Assembly (NCBI RefSeq): GCF_018449655.1
Contig: NZ_JAAVUX010000025.1
Location: 1 to 58,688, forward strand
Direction of reading: 5' to 3'
Source of the DNA: Pseudomonas sp. dw_358
GTDB taxonomy: Bacteria; Pseudomonadota; Gammaproteobacteria; Pseudomonadales; Pseudomonadaceae
DNA length: 58,688 nucleotides
A program made the translations under genes and the position numbers. Shown in pieces: positions 1 to 9,016 of this stretch (its first letter is position 1; each line of letters begins with the position of its first letter). The notes below the pieces were generated by a model. That model ran no database searches. It was not told the origin of the DNA and was given only the letters and a program-made list of their open reading frames with translations.

Positions 1-84
1 ACAAGAGGTTTTTCGTTTCGTCTGCGCCGGAAGTGGGGCGAATTATAGAGAGATCTGAAGGGGCGTCAAGCCCCCCTTTCAACT

Positions 85-1284
85 TTATTCGGGTTTAAGG
101 GTGATACGGGCAAAAGCCTTCTTCCCAGCCTGGCAGACGTGGGTCTTGCCCAGCGCGAAGACAAACCCGCGATCAGCCGCTTCACCATCTATACGCACGC
201 TACCCGCCGCCAGCAGGTCGCGTGCCGCGGCCGAGTTCTTCACCAGCCCCGCCTTGTTAAGGACGGCAGCAATGGGCATCGCCTCGGACGCAGTGATCAC
301 GACCTCAGGTAGATCATCCGGCAATTCACCATCCTTCATGCGGTTGCCAGCACCACGGTGCGCGTTGGCTGCCGCTTCTTCACCGTGAAACCGCGCCACG
401 ATCTCTTCGGCCAGCTTGATCTTGATGTCGCGCGGATTGGCGCCAGTGTCTACATCGACCTTGAACTGATTGATCTCATCCATCGAGCGGAAGCTCAGCA
501 GCTCGAAGTAACGCCACATCAATGCATCAGGGATGGACACCAGCTTGCTGTACATCACCCCCGGCGCCTCCTGAATGCCAACGTAGTTGTTCAACGACTT
601 GGACATCTTCTTCACACCGTCCAGCCCCTCGAGCAACGGCATGGTCAGAATGTTCTGCGCCTCCTGCCCATAGGAGCGCTGCAACTCGCGCCCCATCAGC
701 AGGTTGAATTTCTGGTCAGTACCGCCCAGCTCGACATCCGCCTTCAAAGCCACAGAGTCGTAGCCCTGAACCAGCGGGTACAGAAACTCATGAATGGCAA
801 TGGGCTGGTTCGAGCTATAGCGCTTATCGAAGTCGTCGCGCTCCAGCATCCGCGCCACGGTGTACTGGGACGCCAGGCGAATGAAGTCGGCGGGACTGAA
901 TTGATCCATCCAGGTGGAGTTGAACGCCACCTCGGTCTTGGCCGGGTCAAGGATCTTGAACACCTGAGCCTTGTAGGTCTCGGCATTCGACAATACTTGC
1001 TCGCGAGTGAGCGGCGGGCGCGTCGCACTCTTGCCGCTGGGGTCGCCGATCATCCCGGTGAAATCACCAATCAGGAAGACCACCTGATGACCCAACTCCT
1101 GGAACTGGCGTAGCTTGTTGATCAAAACCGTGTGCCCCAGGTGCAGATCGGGAGCCGTTGGATCGAAACCTGCCTTGATGCGCAGGGGCTGCCCACGCTT
1201 GAGCTTCTCGACCAACTCGGACTCGACCAACACCTCTTCGGCGCCGCGCTTGATCAGCGCCAGCTGCTCTTCAACCGACTTCAT
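85..1284 (-). CDS. tyrS: Tyrosyl-tRNA synthetase
   Basis: Cytosolic class I aminoacyl-tRNA synthetase that charges tRNA-Tyr. The 399-aa product carries the HIGH-type signature HLGH at residues 48-51, the KMSKS loop at 226-230 and a C-terminal S4-like RNA-binding domain from about 335 (AVLNKAGLVKNSAAARDLL). This length and the long linker fit the TyrZ-like branch used in pseudomonads. The start has the expected N-terminus (MKSVEEQLALI). It is divergent from the M23 peptidase gene, leaving a 215-bp shared promoter region. A GC hairpin at about 60-74 follows the stop and could be a weak terminator. Confidence 0.98.
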   Translation of the reverse strand: MKSVEEQLALIKRGAEEVLVESELVEKLKRGQPLRIKAGFDPTAPDLHLGHTVLINKLRQFQELGHQVVFLIGDFTGMIGDPSGKSATRPPLTREQVLSNAETYKAQVFKILDPAKTEVAFNSTWMDQFSPADFIRLASQYTVARMLERDDFDKRYSSNQPIAIHEFLYPLVQGYDSVALKADVELGGTDQKFNLLMGRELQRSYGQEAQNILTMPLLEGLDGVKKMSKSLNNYVGIQEAPGVMYSKLVSIPDALMWRYFELLSFRSMDEINQFKVDVDTGANPRDIKIKLAEEIVARFHGEEAAANAHRGAGNRMKDGELPDDLPEVVITASEAMPIAAVLNKAGLVKNSAAARDLLAAGSVRIDGEAADRGFVFALGKTHVCQAGKKAFARITLKPE

Positions 1285-1499
1285 ATAAAGGGACCCACAG
1301 GCTCAGATTTCAAAGGGGTTCAACCATACAAGATCAACCGTCAAATACAAGGTGTGCCCGCGACCGCGACCCGAGAGGGTCGATGTGACGCCCACACGCT
1401 TGCCTAGATGACGATTTGGTTATATTTTATACAGTTATTTCATCTTCATCATGTCATTCATCTTCTCCTTTTCATTTATTCCAAAGCCAAAAATCACCT

Positions 1500-2909
1500 A
1501 TGACCACCGAACCGACTAAAGCGCCCCCGCTTTATCCGAAGAGCCATCTATTGGCCGCCAGCGGCATAGCCGCCCTTCTCAGCCTGGCCCTGCTGGTATT
1601 TCCGTCCAGCGAAGTGGAAGCCAAACGAACCTCCAACAACCTTGACGTACTGACCCCGGCGGACCGTCTGAAGGAAGAGCAGGACGTCGACACCAGCGAA
1701 ACACCTTCAAACGCCCCCTCCCCCTTCGCCCAGATCGACAACGGCCAGAGCGAAGCCGAGAACGCTGCCCAGACCGTTGCACCGACAGTCGCTTCCACAC
1801 CCAAAAGTCCCGGGCACCGCGAGGTCAAAGTGGCCAAGGGCGATACCCTGTCGACCCTTTTCGCCGAAGCCGGTCTGGCCCCTGGTGTCGTTCATGACGT
1901 GCTGGCCAGCGACCGTCAGGCCAAGCAGTTCTCGCAACTCAAGAACGGTCAGGTTCTGCAATTCGAACTCAGCGATGCCGGCGATCTGCAAAGCCTGCAC
2001 AGCACGATCAGCGAGACCGAAACCATCCGCCTCGACAGGACCGCCAAGGGCTTCGCCTTTACCCGCGACGTCGTCAAACCCATTGTGCGTCAGGCCTACG
2101 CCCACGGCGTGATCACCACATCACTGTCGCTGGCCGCCCAACGGGCCGGCCTGAGCCACGCCCAGATCATGGACATGACCAGCATCTTCGGCTACGACGT
2201 GGATTTCGCCCAGGATATCCACCCTGGCGACGAGTTCGACGCGATCTATGAGCAACGCGTGCTCAATGGCAAGGTCATCGGCACCGGCAGCATCCTCTCG
2301 GCGCGCTTTACCACCCGCGGCAAGACCTACACCGCCGTGCGCTACACTAACCACCAAGGCAACACCAGCTACTACAGCGCCGATGGCAACAGCCTGCGCA
2401 AGGCCTTCATTCGGACGCCCGTCGATTACGCGCGCATCAGTTCGCGCTTCTCGCTGGAGCGCAAGCACCCGATCCTGAACACGATTCGCGCGCACATGGG
2501 TGTGGACTACGCCGCTCCGCGAGGCACGCCGATCAAGGCCACCGGTGATGGCAAGGTGTTCCTCGCCGGCCGCAAGGGCGGCTATGGCAATACCGTCATC
2601 ATTCAGCACGGCAAGACCTACCGTACGCTCTATGGGCACATGCAGGGATTTGCCAAGGGGATTCACAGCGGCGTGAGCGTCAAGCAGGGCCAGGTCATCG
2701 GCTATATCGGTACCACCGGCCTGTCCACCGGACCGCACTTGCACTATGAATTCCAGGTCAATGGCGTTCACGTCGACCCGCTGGGCCAGAAGATCCCGAT
2801 GGCCGACCCGATCGCCAGGAGCGAAAAAAACCGGTTCCAACAGCAAAGCCAACCCTTGATGGCGCGCATGGAACAGGAAAAATCCACCCTGCTGGCGAGC
2901 AAGCGATAA
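1500..2909 (+). CDS. Peptidoglycan DD-metalloendopeptidase, M23 family
   Basis: Envelope peptidase expected to cut peptidoglycan cross-links (MepM/YebA-like). I chose the ATG at 1500 over the upstream in-frame start at 1416 because it leads directly into a normal signal-anchor (roughly residues 15-42). An OapA/LysM-like domain follows at about 100-150, beginning VKVAKGDTLSTLF. The catalytic M23 domain is near 325-430. Zinc ligands are visible as H332 and D336 (HMGVDY) and the HLH motif at 413-415. The product is 469 aa. anmK starts 3 bp after its stop, so the two are surely co-transcribed, pairing wall cleavage with recycling of wall fragments. Confidence 0.93.
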   Translation: MTTEPTKAPPLYPKSHLLAASGIAALLSLALLVFPSSEVEAKRTSNNLDVLTPADRLKEEQDVDTSETPSNAPSPFAQIDNGQSEAENAAQTVAPTVASTPKSPGHREVKVAKGDTLSTLFAEAGLAPGVVHDVLASDRQAKQFSQLKNGQVLQFELSDAGDLQSLHSTISETETIRLDRTAKGFAFTRDVVKPIVRQAYAHGVITTSLSLAAQRAGLSHAQIMDMTSIFGYDVDFAQDIHPGDEFDAIYEQRVLNGKVIGTGSILSARFTTRGKTYTAVRYTNHQGNTSYYSADGNSLRKAFIRTPVDYARISSRFSLERKHPILNTIRAHMGVDYAAPRGTPIKATGDGKVFLAGRKGGYGNTVIIQHGKTYRTLYGHMQGFAKGIHSGVSVKQGQVIGYIGTTGLSTGPHLHYEFQVNGVHVDPLGQKIPMADPIARSEKNRFQQQSQPLMARMEQEKSTLLASKR

Positions 2910-2912
2910 ACC

Positions 2913-4004
2913 ATGAGCCTCTATATAGGTGTGATGTCGGGTACCAGCCTGGACGGGCTGGACATTGCCCTGATCGAACAGCAACAACATACACGCTTGC
3001 TGGCCACGTATTACGTGCCGATGCCCGCCGAACTGCGCAGCCAATTGCTGGCGCTGTGCAGCAGCGGTGTCGACGAAGTTGCCCGTAGCGCCCTCGCCGA
3101 GAATGCCTGGGTCACTTTGGCCGCGCAAGGCATTGCGCATCTGCTCGACGCGCAACGACTCACTGCCCAAGACATCACCGCGATCGGTAGCCATGGCCAG
3201 ACCATACGCCACGAGCCCGCTCGCGGGTTTACCGTGCAGATCGGCAACCCGGCGCTGCTGGCCGAGCTGACCGGCGTCACTGTGGTCGGTGATTTTCGGC
3301 GGCGTGACGTCGCGGCCGGAGGCCAGGGCGCGCCGCTGGTACCCGCTTTCCACGAAGCCCTGTTTACCGAATCAGCCGATGAGCGTGCCGTTCTGAACGT
3401 CGGTGGCTTCAGCAACCTGAGCCTCATCACACCCGGTGCCGGGGTCAGCGGATTCGACTGTGGGCCCGGCAATGTGCTACTGGATGCGTGGATCGACCTC
3501 AAGCAAGGCGTGGCGTTTGACCGCAACGGTGACTGGGCAGCCAGCGGCCATGTGTCCTCGACGCTCCTGAAAGCACTGATGAGCGATCCTTTTTTTGCCG
3601 GCACTGGCCCGAAAAGCACCGGCCGCGAAGTCTTCAACTTGCCGTGGCTCCAGCAGCACCTGGCGCATGCGGGACCGATCAGCAACGAAGATGTGCAGGC
3701 GACCCTGCTCGAGCTGACCGCATTGACCATTGTTCAGTCGCTGCAGACCGCCCAGCGCGAGACCCGCCAATTGCTGGTATGCGGCGGCGGCGCGCACAAC
3801 AAGGCACTGCTTGACCGTTTGGCGACACTGCTGCCTGCCACGCGAGTGGCCAGCACCGCCCTCGTCGGCGTCGATCCTGATTGGGTCGAAGCCATGGCCT
3901 TCGCCTGGCTGGCCCACTGCTGCCTCGAAGGCATTGCCGCCAATCGCCCCAGCGTCACGGGTGCAAAAGGCCTGCGAGTGCTGGGCGCGATCTACCCGGC
4001 GTGA
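2913..4004 (+). CDS. anmK: Anhydro-N-acetylmuramic acid kinase
   Basis: Converts 1,6-anhydro-MurNAc plus ATP to MurNAc-6-phosphate in the cytosol during wall recycling. The 363-aa protein has the sugar-kinase N-terminal motif GVMSGTSLDGLD, the substrate-region motif GDFRRRDVAAGGQG and the DCGPGNVLLDAW segment typical of AnmK. Family length is about 365 aa. It lies 3 bp behind the M23 endopeptidase gene. Two further recycling enzymes, murU and amgK, lie about 20 kb downstream in this window. The gene ends in a convergent terminator shared with erpA. Confidence 0.97.
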   Translation: MSLYIGVMSGTSLDGLDIALIEQQQHTRLLATYYVPMPAELRSQLLALCSSGVDEVARSALAENAWVTLAAQGIAHLLDAQRLTAQDITAIGSHGQTIRHEPARGFTVQIGNPALLAELTGVTVVGDFRRRDVAAGGQGAPLVPAFHEALFTESADERAVLNVGGFSNLSLITPGAGVSGFDCGPGNVLLDAWIDLKQGVAFDRNGDWAASGHVSSTLLKALMSDPFFAGTGPKSTGREVFNLPWLQQHLAHAGPISNEDVQATLLELTALTIVQSLQTAQRETRQLLVCGGGAHNKALLDRLATLLPATRVASTALVGVDPDWVEAMAFAWLAHCCLEGIAANRPSVTGAKGLRVLGAIYPA

Positions 4005-4021
4005 TCGGACACCGCAATGCA

Positions 4022-4048
4022 AAACGCCGCGCAAGAAGCGCGGCGTTT
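4022..4048. terminator. Bidirectional terminator between anmK and erpA
   Basis: A perfect 11-bp inverted repeat (AAACGCCGCGC at 4022-4032, GCGCGGCGTTT at 4038-4048) with a 5-nt loop. It sits between convergent genes and has A/T-rich edges on both sides, so it can terminate transcription in both directions. Confidence 0.85.
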
Positions 4049-4067
4049 GCAGGTGAAACAAGCCCGA

Positions 4068-4418
4068 TCAGATCGAAAACGACTGACCGCAACCACAGGT
4101 GGTCGAGGCATTCGGGTTATTGATCACAAAGCGTGAACCTTCCAGGCCTTCCTGGTAATCCACCTCGGCACCGGCCAGGTATTGAAAGCTCATCGGGTCG
4201 ACCACCAGACTGACGCCTTCGCGTTCGACAATAGTGTCATCATCGGCCACGTCCTCATCAAAGGTGAAGCCGTACTGGAAACCCGAGCATCCACCACCGG
4301 TGACGAATACCCGCAGCTTGAGGCGGTCATTGCCTTCTTCGTCGACCAGGTTCTTTACCTTGGAAGCAGCCCCTTGGGTGAATTGCAGGGCCGTAGGCGT
4401 AAAGGATTCAACAGTCAT
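4068..4418 (-). CDS. erpA: Iron-sulfur cluster insertion protein ErpA
   Basis: A-type carrier that delivers Fe-S clusters to apo-enzymes, including those of isoprenoid synthesis. The ATG at 4418 gives the usual 116 aa (MTVESFTPTALQF); the in-frame start at 4463 would add 15 atypical residues. The three cluster-binding cysteines are present: GGGCSGF and the C-terminal CGC in TTCGCGQSF. It stands alone, convergent with anmK. In the Pseudomonas genomes I know, argC follows in this neighbourhood; here the next gene is hemJ. Confidence 0.97.
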   Translation of the reverse strand: MTVESFTPTALQFTQGAASKVKNLVDEEGNDRLKLRVFVTGGGCSGFQYGFTFDEDVADDDTIVEREGVSLVVDPMSFQYLAGAEVDYQEGLEGSRFVINNPNASTTCGCGQSFSI

Positions 4419-4605
4419 GCGGATAATCTCCCGGCACATTGCCGTCATATAGCCTGATGACACTCATTATCCTCTTCCCCGACAAAATTGGTCAACTATT
4501 GTCCAGCATGACATTTCTCGGTACCGACAAACGCGCCCCCTCAGGGTGACGCTGCCTGCCGCAGCCACTACTATCGCGCTACCGTGAACCTGGGAAATTA
4601 CTCGA

Positions 4606-5031
4606 ATGCTCTATCTATGGATCAAAGCCCTGCACATCGTCAGTGTCGTCTGCTGGTTTGCCGGGCTGTTCTACCTGCCACGCCTGTTCGTCTACCACGC
4701 CTCCAGCAACGACAGCATCAGCCACGAACGCTTTTGCATCATGGAACGCAAGCTCTACCGGGGCATCATGCTGCCCTCGATGATCGCCAGCCTTGCCTTC
4801 GGCATCTGGATGATCGTTCTTTCCCCGGGCTGGATGACGCAGGGCTGGTTGCACGCCAAGCTCGCGCTAGTGGTCATTTTGATCGGCTACCACCATATGT
4901 GTGGTGCGCAGCTCAAGCGTTTTGCCCGCGGCGAAAATACACGCAGCCACACATTCTATCGTTGGTTCAACGAAGTCCCGGTGCTGATCCTGTTGGCCAT
5001 CGTGATCCTCGTGGTCGTGAAACCTTTTTAA
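4606..5031 (+). CDS. hemJ: HemJ-type protoporphyrinogen IX oxidase (UPF0093/CopD-like membrane protein)
   Basis: A 141-aa integral membrane protein with four hydrophobic segments. The N-terminal signature ALHIVSVVCWFAGLFYLPRL, with its conserved His and Arg, is characteristic of HemJ, which oxidises protoporphyrinogen IX to protoporphyrin IX in many Gram-negative bacteria lacking HemG/HemY. Function is inferred from the family. The start at 4606 follows a GGGAAA-like ribosome site. The 187-bp gap to erpA holds no gene I can see. Confidence 0.88.
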   Translation: MLYLWIKALHIVSVVCWFAGLFYLPRLFVYHASSNDSISHERFCIMERKLYRGIMLPSMIASLAFGIWMIVLSPGWMTQGWLHAKLALVVILIGYHHMCGAQLKRFARGENTRSHTFYRWFNEVPVLILLAIVILVVVKPF

Positions 5032-5100
5032 AGGAACGCCAGCGACCGTGGCACCTCGCAGGCCTGTAAACTAGCCGGCATTGAAGGCACGGAGAGCTGC

Positions 5101-5880
5101 ATGCCGAGTTACGCATTGATCACCGGCGCGTCCAGCGGTCTGGGACTGGCCATGGCCGAGGCACTGGCACGCCGGGGATACCCTTTGTTGCTGGTCGCGC
5201 GCCAACGTGACCCATTGGAAAGCATCGCGACCGAACTCACCCAGCGCTTTGGCGTAGAGGTGCTCTTTCGCGCCTGCGATCTGGGCGAACCGCTGCGCCT
5301 GTCCGGCTTTTTGCTGGAAATAGAGGAGAGCGACCGGCGCATCGATCTGCTGGTCAATTGTGCGGGCATTCGCAGCTACGGGCACTTCCTGGCGCAGGAA
5401 TGGGCAGACGAACAGGACTTGATCGAACTCAACATCCTTGCCCTGACCCGGCTGTGTCACGCCATCGGCAACCGCATGGCCGTGCACGGTGGCGGGCAGA
5501 TTCTGAACGTGGCGTCGATCGCCGGGTTTCAGCCAGGCCCATGGATGGCCAGCTATGCGGCCAGCAAGGCCTACGTGCTGAGTTTCTCCGAAGCCCTGCG
5601 CGAGGAACTGCGGCAAACCGGAATCAAGGTCTCGGTCCTTTGTCCGGGCCCTGTCCTGTCACCTCACCGGGTGATCGGCCGCTTGCGAGCCGCCCGTTGC
5701 ATGAGCCCGGAGGAAGTTGCCCTGTACACCGTGCGCGCCCTCGCCCGCAACCGCGCCATCATCATTCCCGGCAAGCGCAATCGCTGGCTCGCCAGGGCAC
5801 CTCGTTTGACCAGCCGCTGGCTCACGCGCAAGCTCGCCGGCACGATCAACAAGATGTTCCGACCGCACCAGCCGTTGTAA
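5101..5880 (+). CDS. Short-chain dehydrogenase/reductase
   Basis: A 259-aa classical SDR. The Rossmann nucleotide-binding motif GASSGLGLA is near residue 8, the structural motif NCAG in the middle, the catalytic serine in NVASIAGF and the catalytic YAASK further on. The C-terminal 60 residues are rich in Arg/Lys and could bind membrane or nucleic acid. Substrate cannot be read from sequence; the family includes DltE/YqjQ-like oxidoreductases. It begins 70 bp after hemJ and precedes hinT in the same direction. Confidence 0.9.
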   Translation: MPSYALITGASSGLGLAMAEALARRGYPLLLVARQRDPLESIATELTQRFGVEVLFRACDLGEPLRLSGFLLEIEESDRRIDLLVNCAGIRSYGHFLAQEWADEQDLIELNILALTRLCHAIGNRMAVHGGGQILNVASIAGFQPGPWMASYAASKAYVLSFSEALREELRQTGIKVSVLCPGPVLSPHRVIGRLRAARCMSPEEVALYTVRALARNRAIIIPGKRNRWLARAPRLTSRWLTRKLAGTINKMFRPHQPL

Positions 5881-5930
5881 ACCACACGGCCTGATACACT
5901 GGACGCGTCTGTAACCCAGGAGAAAACGCA

Positions 5931-6269
5931 GTGGATACTCTGTTCACCAAGATCATCAATCGGGAAATCCCGGCGAAGATCATCTATGAGGATGACCAGG
6001 TCCTGGCCTTCCACGACATCGCGCCGCAAGCGCCGGTACACTTTCTGGTCATCCCGAAAAAGCCGGTGCGCACGCTAAACGACCTGACCGAGGACGACAA
6101 GGCGCTGGCCGGTCATCTTCTACTCACTGCCCAACGTCTGGCGCTGGAGTTGGGTTGCGAGGAGGGCTTCCGAGTGGTCATGAACTGTAACGAACTGGGT
6201 GGCCAGACCGTCTACCATATCCATATGCATGTGCTGGGGCAGCGCCAGATGAACTGGCCACCGGGCTGA
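5931..6269 (+). CDS. hinT: Histidine triad (HIT) nucleotide-binding protein, HinT-like
   Basis: A small 112-aa purine-nucleoside phosphoramidase. The HIT motif HIHMHVLG lies near residues 97-104, and the N-terminus (TLFTKIINREIPAKIIYED) is typical of HinT/PKCI proteins. The ORF starts at a GTG preceded by an AGGAGA ribosome site. It is complete and of normal length. It lies 50 bp after the SDR and 45 bp before coq7, an arrangement conserved in pseudomonads. Confidence 0.93.
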   Translation: MDTLFTKIINREIPAKIIYEDDQVLAFHDIAPQAPVHFLVIPKKPVRTLNDLTEDDKALAGHLLLTAQRLALELGCEEGFRVVMNCNELGGQTVYHIHMHVLGQRQMNWPPG

Positions 6270-6314
6270 GCCTGTCTCCGCAACCGCATCATGAATCTCA
6301 TAGTGGAGGTGCCC

Positions 6315-6962
6315 ATGGCCACCGAACGTCATTACTCGCCCATTGACCGGCTGTTGCTGCAGGCCGACACCGCAATGCGCACGCTGCTCCCATTCAGCGG
6401 CCAACCCGCGCGACCGTCCCCCGCCATCGTGCAACCCGACAGCCAGATGAGCGAAGAGGACAGCCGTCACGCGGCCGGCTTGATGCGCATCAACCATACG
6501 GGCGAAGTCTGTGCTCAGGGCTTGTACCAAGGCCAGGCGCTGACGGCCAAGTTGCCTGAGGTGCGCAAGGCCATGGAACACGCCGCAGAAGAAGAGGTGG
6601 ATCACTTGGCCTGGTGTGATCAACGGATCCGCCAGCTTGGCAGCCACACCAGCATTCTCAACCCGCTGTTCTATGGCATGTCATTCGGCATCGGCGCTGC
6701 GGCCGGGCTGATCAGCGACAAGATCAGCCTGGGGTTCGTGGCAGCCACCGAGGATCAGGTGTGCAAGCATCTGGATGAGCATCTGGTGACCCTGCCGTCC
6801 GGGGATGAAAAATCCCGGGCGATTCTCGAGCAGATGCGCACGGATGAGCAGCAGCATGCGGAGTCTGCACTGGACGCCGGGGGCTATCGCTTTCCGGCGC
6901 CAATCAAGTTCGGCATGAGTTTATTGGCCAAGCTCATGACCAAAAGTACTTATCGGGTTTGA
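6315..6962 (+). CDS. coq7: 3-demethoxyubiquinol 3-hydroxylase (COQ7)
   Basis: Di-iron monooxygenase that performs a late hydroxylation in ubiquinone biosynthesis at the inner membrane. I place the start at the ATG at 6315, which follows the strong site GGAGGT and gives the usual 215 aa (MATERHYSPIDRLL). The in-frame start at 6291 lacks such a site. Carboxylate/His iron-ligand motifs are visible in HTGEVCAQGLYQ, EEEVDHLAWC and the C-terminal DEQQHAE. It ends just before a large hairpin element at 6990. Confidence 0.95.
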   Translation: MATERHYSPIDRLLLQADTAMRTLLPFSGQPARPSPAIVQPDSQMSEEDSRHAAGLMRINHTGEVCAQGLYQGQALTAKLPEVRKAMEHAAEEEVDHLAWCDQRIRQLGSHTSILNPLFYGMSFGIGAAAGLISDKISLGFVAATEDQVCKHLDEHLVTLPSGDEKSRAILEQMRTDEQQHAESALDAGGYRFPAPIKFGMSLLAKLMTKSTYRV

Positions 6963-6989
6963 TTGGCGGCACTTCAACCTACGCGCGCC

Positions 6990-7054
6990 GGCCCCTGCAT
7001 GACCGAGCATGCTCGGGAACCTTTTTCCCAAGCACGCTCGGTCATGCAGGGGCC
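6990..7054. repeat. Large inverted repeat, REP-like, between coq7 and the OsmC gene
   Basis: Two 30-nt arms (6990-7019 and 7025-7054) match with two differences around a 5-nt loop. The core CCGAGC...GCTCGG is shared with elements at 19153-19211 and 39793-39868. It lies between convergent genes, so it may also act as a bidirectional terminator. Confidence 0.8.
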
Positions 7055-7061
7055 CTGCTGA

Positions 7062-7484
7062 TCAGCCCAGCTCGACAATTTCGTAATCGTGAGTGATTTC
7101 CACTCCTGCAGCGCCCAGCATGATCGAAGCCGAGCAGTATTTCTCGGCTGACAGCTCGATGGCACGCTTGACCTGCGCCTCTTTCAAGCCCCGCCCCTTG
7201 ACCACGAAATGCAGGTGGATCTTGGTAAACACCTTCGGGTCTTCATTGGCCCGTTCAGCTTCCAGAAAAGCTTCGCAGCTCTCGATCGGCTGGCGAGCCT
7301 TCTTCAAGATGCTGACCACGTCATAGTTGCTGCACCCTCCCAGGCCGATCAGCACCATTTCCATGGGCCGTACGCCCAGGTTGCGACCACCGCTTTCCGG
7401 CGGGCCATCCATCACCACCACATGGCCACTGCCCGACTCGCCGAGAAACATCGACTCACCGGCCCACTGAATACGCGCTTTCAT
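7062..7484 (-). CDS. OsmC family protein
   Basis: A 140-aa thiol-dependent peroxidase-like protein of the OsmC/Ohr superfamily (YhfA-like branch). The two redox cysteines are in GGCSNYDVV and EKYCSASIML. The ATG at 7484 (MKARIQWAGES) is favoured over the in-frame start at 7526, as this is the usual N-terminus. It is convergent with coq7 and divergent from vfr, with a 205-bp promoter gap. Substrate is unknown; a role in detoxifying organic peroxides or reactive sulfur is a family-level inference. Confidence 0.9.
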   Translation of the reverse strand: MKARIQWAGESMFLGESGSGHVVVMDGPPESGGRNLGVRPMEMVLIGLGGCSNYDVVSILKKARQPIESCEAFLEAERANEDPKVFTKIHLHFVVKGRGLKEAQVKRAIELSAEKYCSASIMLGAAGVEITHDYEIVELG

Positions 7485-7689
7485 TACCGGGACTCCCGTT
7501 GATAAAAATGGCGGCCAGCTTAGCACAGGCTATTCAACAGGCCGATCCATCCCCCCCTATCACAATGGCCTCAAGTCGTGCGATGAGTGGCCGTTAAATA
7601 AAGAGATACAGTTCACACCCTCTGGTAAGCTTCGCCAAACCCATGACGTCAATATGATGTCATTCACTGCTTTCCCCGGAATTCAGAGC

Positions 7690-8328
7690 ATGGTCGCGCC
7701 CCGCCCCAAAATTAAGAACATCGACCGACTTCTGGTGCATTGCCAGCGGCGCAGTTTTCGCGCGAAGACCAATATCATTTGCGCCGGCGAGCATTCGCAG
7801 ACGGTGTCTTTCATTTTGAAAGGGTCCGTCACCATTCTCATCGAGGATGAAGATGGCCGCGAAATGATCATCGCTTACCTCAACCCTGGCGACTTCATTG
7901 GCGAAATGGGCCTGTTTGAACCTGTGGGTGACGACCATGAGCGCAGTGCCTGGGTACGCGCCAGAACCGAATGCGAAGTGGCAGAGATCAGTTACAGCAA
8001 ATTTCGCGAGTTAGCCGATCAAGAGCCCGAAATTCTCTATGCCCTCGGCAGCCAAATGGCCAAGCGCCTGCGTGATACCACCCGCAAGGTGGGCGATCTG
8101 GCATTTTTCGATGTGACCGGACGGGTTGCTCGCTGCCTGCTGGAGTTGTGCAAGCAGCCAGACGCGATGACCCATCCTGATGGCATGCAGATCAAGATCA
8201 CGCGCCAGGAAATCGGCCGTATCGTCGGGTGTTCGCGGGAGATGGTCGGCAGGGTGTTGAAAGATCTGGAGGAGCGCAGCCTCGTGCACGTCAAAGGCAA
8301 GACCATGGTGGTGTTCGGTACGCGCTAA
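7690..8328 (+). CDS. vfr: cAMP-binding transcriptional regulator Vfr/CRP
   Basis: Global CRP-family regulator. The start at 7690 gives 212 aa (MVAPRPKIKNIDRLL), matching Vfr length; an earlier in-frame ATG at 7654 adds residues not seen in the family. An N-terminal cNMP-binding beta-roll contains the GEMGLFE and ERSAWVRA cassette segments that contact cAMP. The C-terminal helix-turn-helix is ITRQEIGRIVGCSREMVGRV. In P. aeruginosa it controls virulence and catabolic genes; in fluorescent pseudomonads the targets differ. Its stop overlaps the stop of the convergent lipoate ligase family gene. Confidence 0.96.
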   Translation: MVAPRPKIKNIDRLLVHCQRRSFRAKTNIICAGEHSQTVSFILKGSVTILIEDEDGREMIIAYLNPGDFIGEMGLFEPVGDDHERSAWVRARTECEVAEISYSKFRELADQEPEILYALGSQMAKRLRDTTRKVGDLAFFDVTGRVARCLLELCKQPDAMTHPDGMQIKITRQEIGRIVGCSREMVGRVLKDLEERSLVHVKGKTMVVFGTR

Positions 8329-9011
8329 ACCTGGGAGAGAATCCGCGTAAAAGCCGCTGTCAGCTTTTCCAGCAAAGGTCCCCCTGGAAACACCTCATGC
8401 AAGGCAATGTGGCTTGCCGCGCGGCAACGCTGCTCCAGTGCACAGCGTTCATTGAACAGATTGACCGCGTCCACCATCGACTCGCGCTCGTTATCCAACA
8501 GAGCAGCACCATGAACCAGCACCACCGGCCGGGCTCCGTTCAAGCCTTGCCGCCAACGCTGCGCGGTGCCCACCCATTTACGCCCATTCAAATTGACGTT
8601 GTAGCGCCCGTCACAGAAAGCCCCGTCAATTTCTCCCAGCGACGCCTCGCCGCCCCAACCCTGCAACACATCGCACAATGGTTGGCACAGGCGCTGATAC
8701 GCCGTTTCGATACGATTCAGATCCCCTTCGGCCTTGGGCGCCACGTACACCAGGGCGATATTGAGCGTGGCCGGCGACTGGGGTACCGGCTCACCGCCAG
8801 TTTCTCTAAGCAACACCGGCCAGCCCGAGGCCTGGACGGCGTTGCAGGCAGGTTCGAATTCGGCCAGGCGGCTCATACGCCGGGGCATGACCAAAGCCCG
8901 ATCAAGCGGCTGCCAGAACAATAAACCACTGGCCAGGTGCCCGGCGCAGACATCCGCCAGCAGCGCTTGCTCGGCCTGAAGGCCGGCCTCGACAGTGAGC
9001 CGCTGCAACAC
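8325..9011 (-). CDS. Lipoate-protein ligase A family protein
   Basis: A 228-aa member of the BPL/LplA/LipB superfamily. The lysine-containing active-site segment NGRKWVGTAQRW is visible near residue 140, and RETGGEPVPQSP matches the substrate-loop region of the fold. It could attach lipoate or octanoate to a carrier domain or act as an amidotransferase; the sequence does not decide. It lies 5 bp downstream of trpC, so it is probably the last gene of the trpGDC transcript. It converges on vfr with overlapping stop codons. Confidence 0.85.
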   Translation of the reverse strand: MLQRLTVEAGLQAEQALLADVCAGHLASGLLFWQPLDRALVMPRRMSRLAEFEPACNAVQASGWPVLLRETGGEPVPQSPATLNIALVYVAPKAEGDLNRIETAYQRLCQPLCDVLQGWGGEASLGEIDGAFCDGRYNVNLNGRKWVGTAQRWRQGLNGARPVVLVHGAALLDNERESMVDAVNLFNERCALEQRCRAASHIALHEVFPGGPLLEKLTAAFTRILSQV

Positions 9012-9016
9012 GCTGA

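Noticed and set aside
2121..3353. 410-aa open frame on the minus strand
   Set aside because: Spans the antisense of two verified genes (M23 peptidase and anmK).
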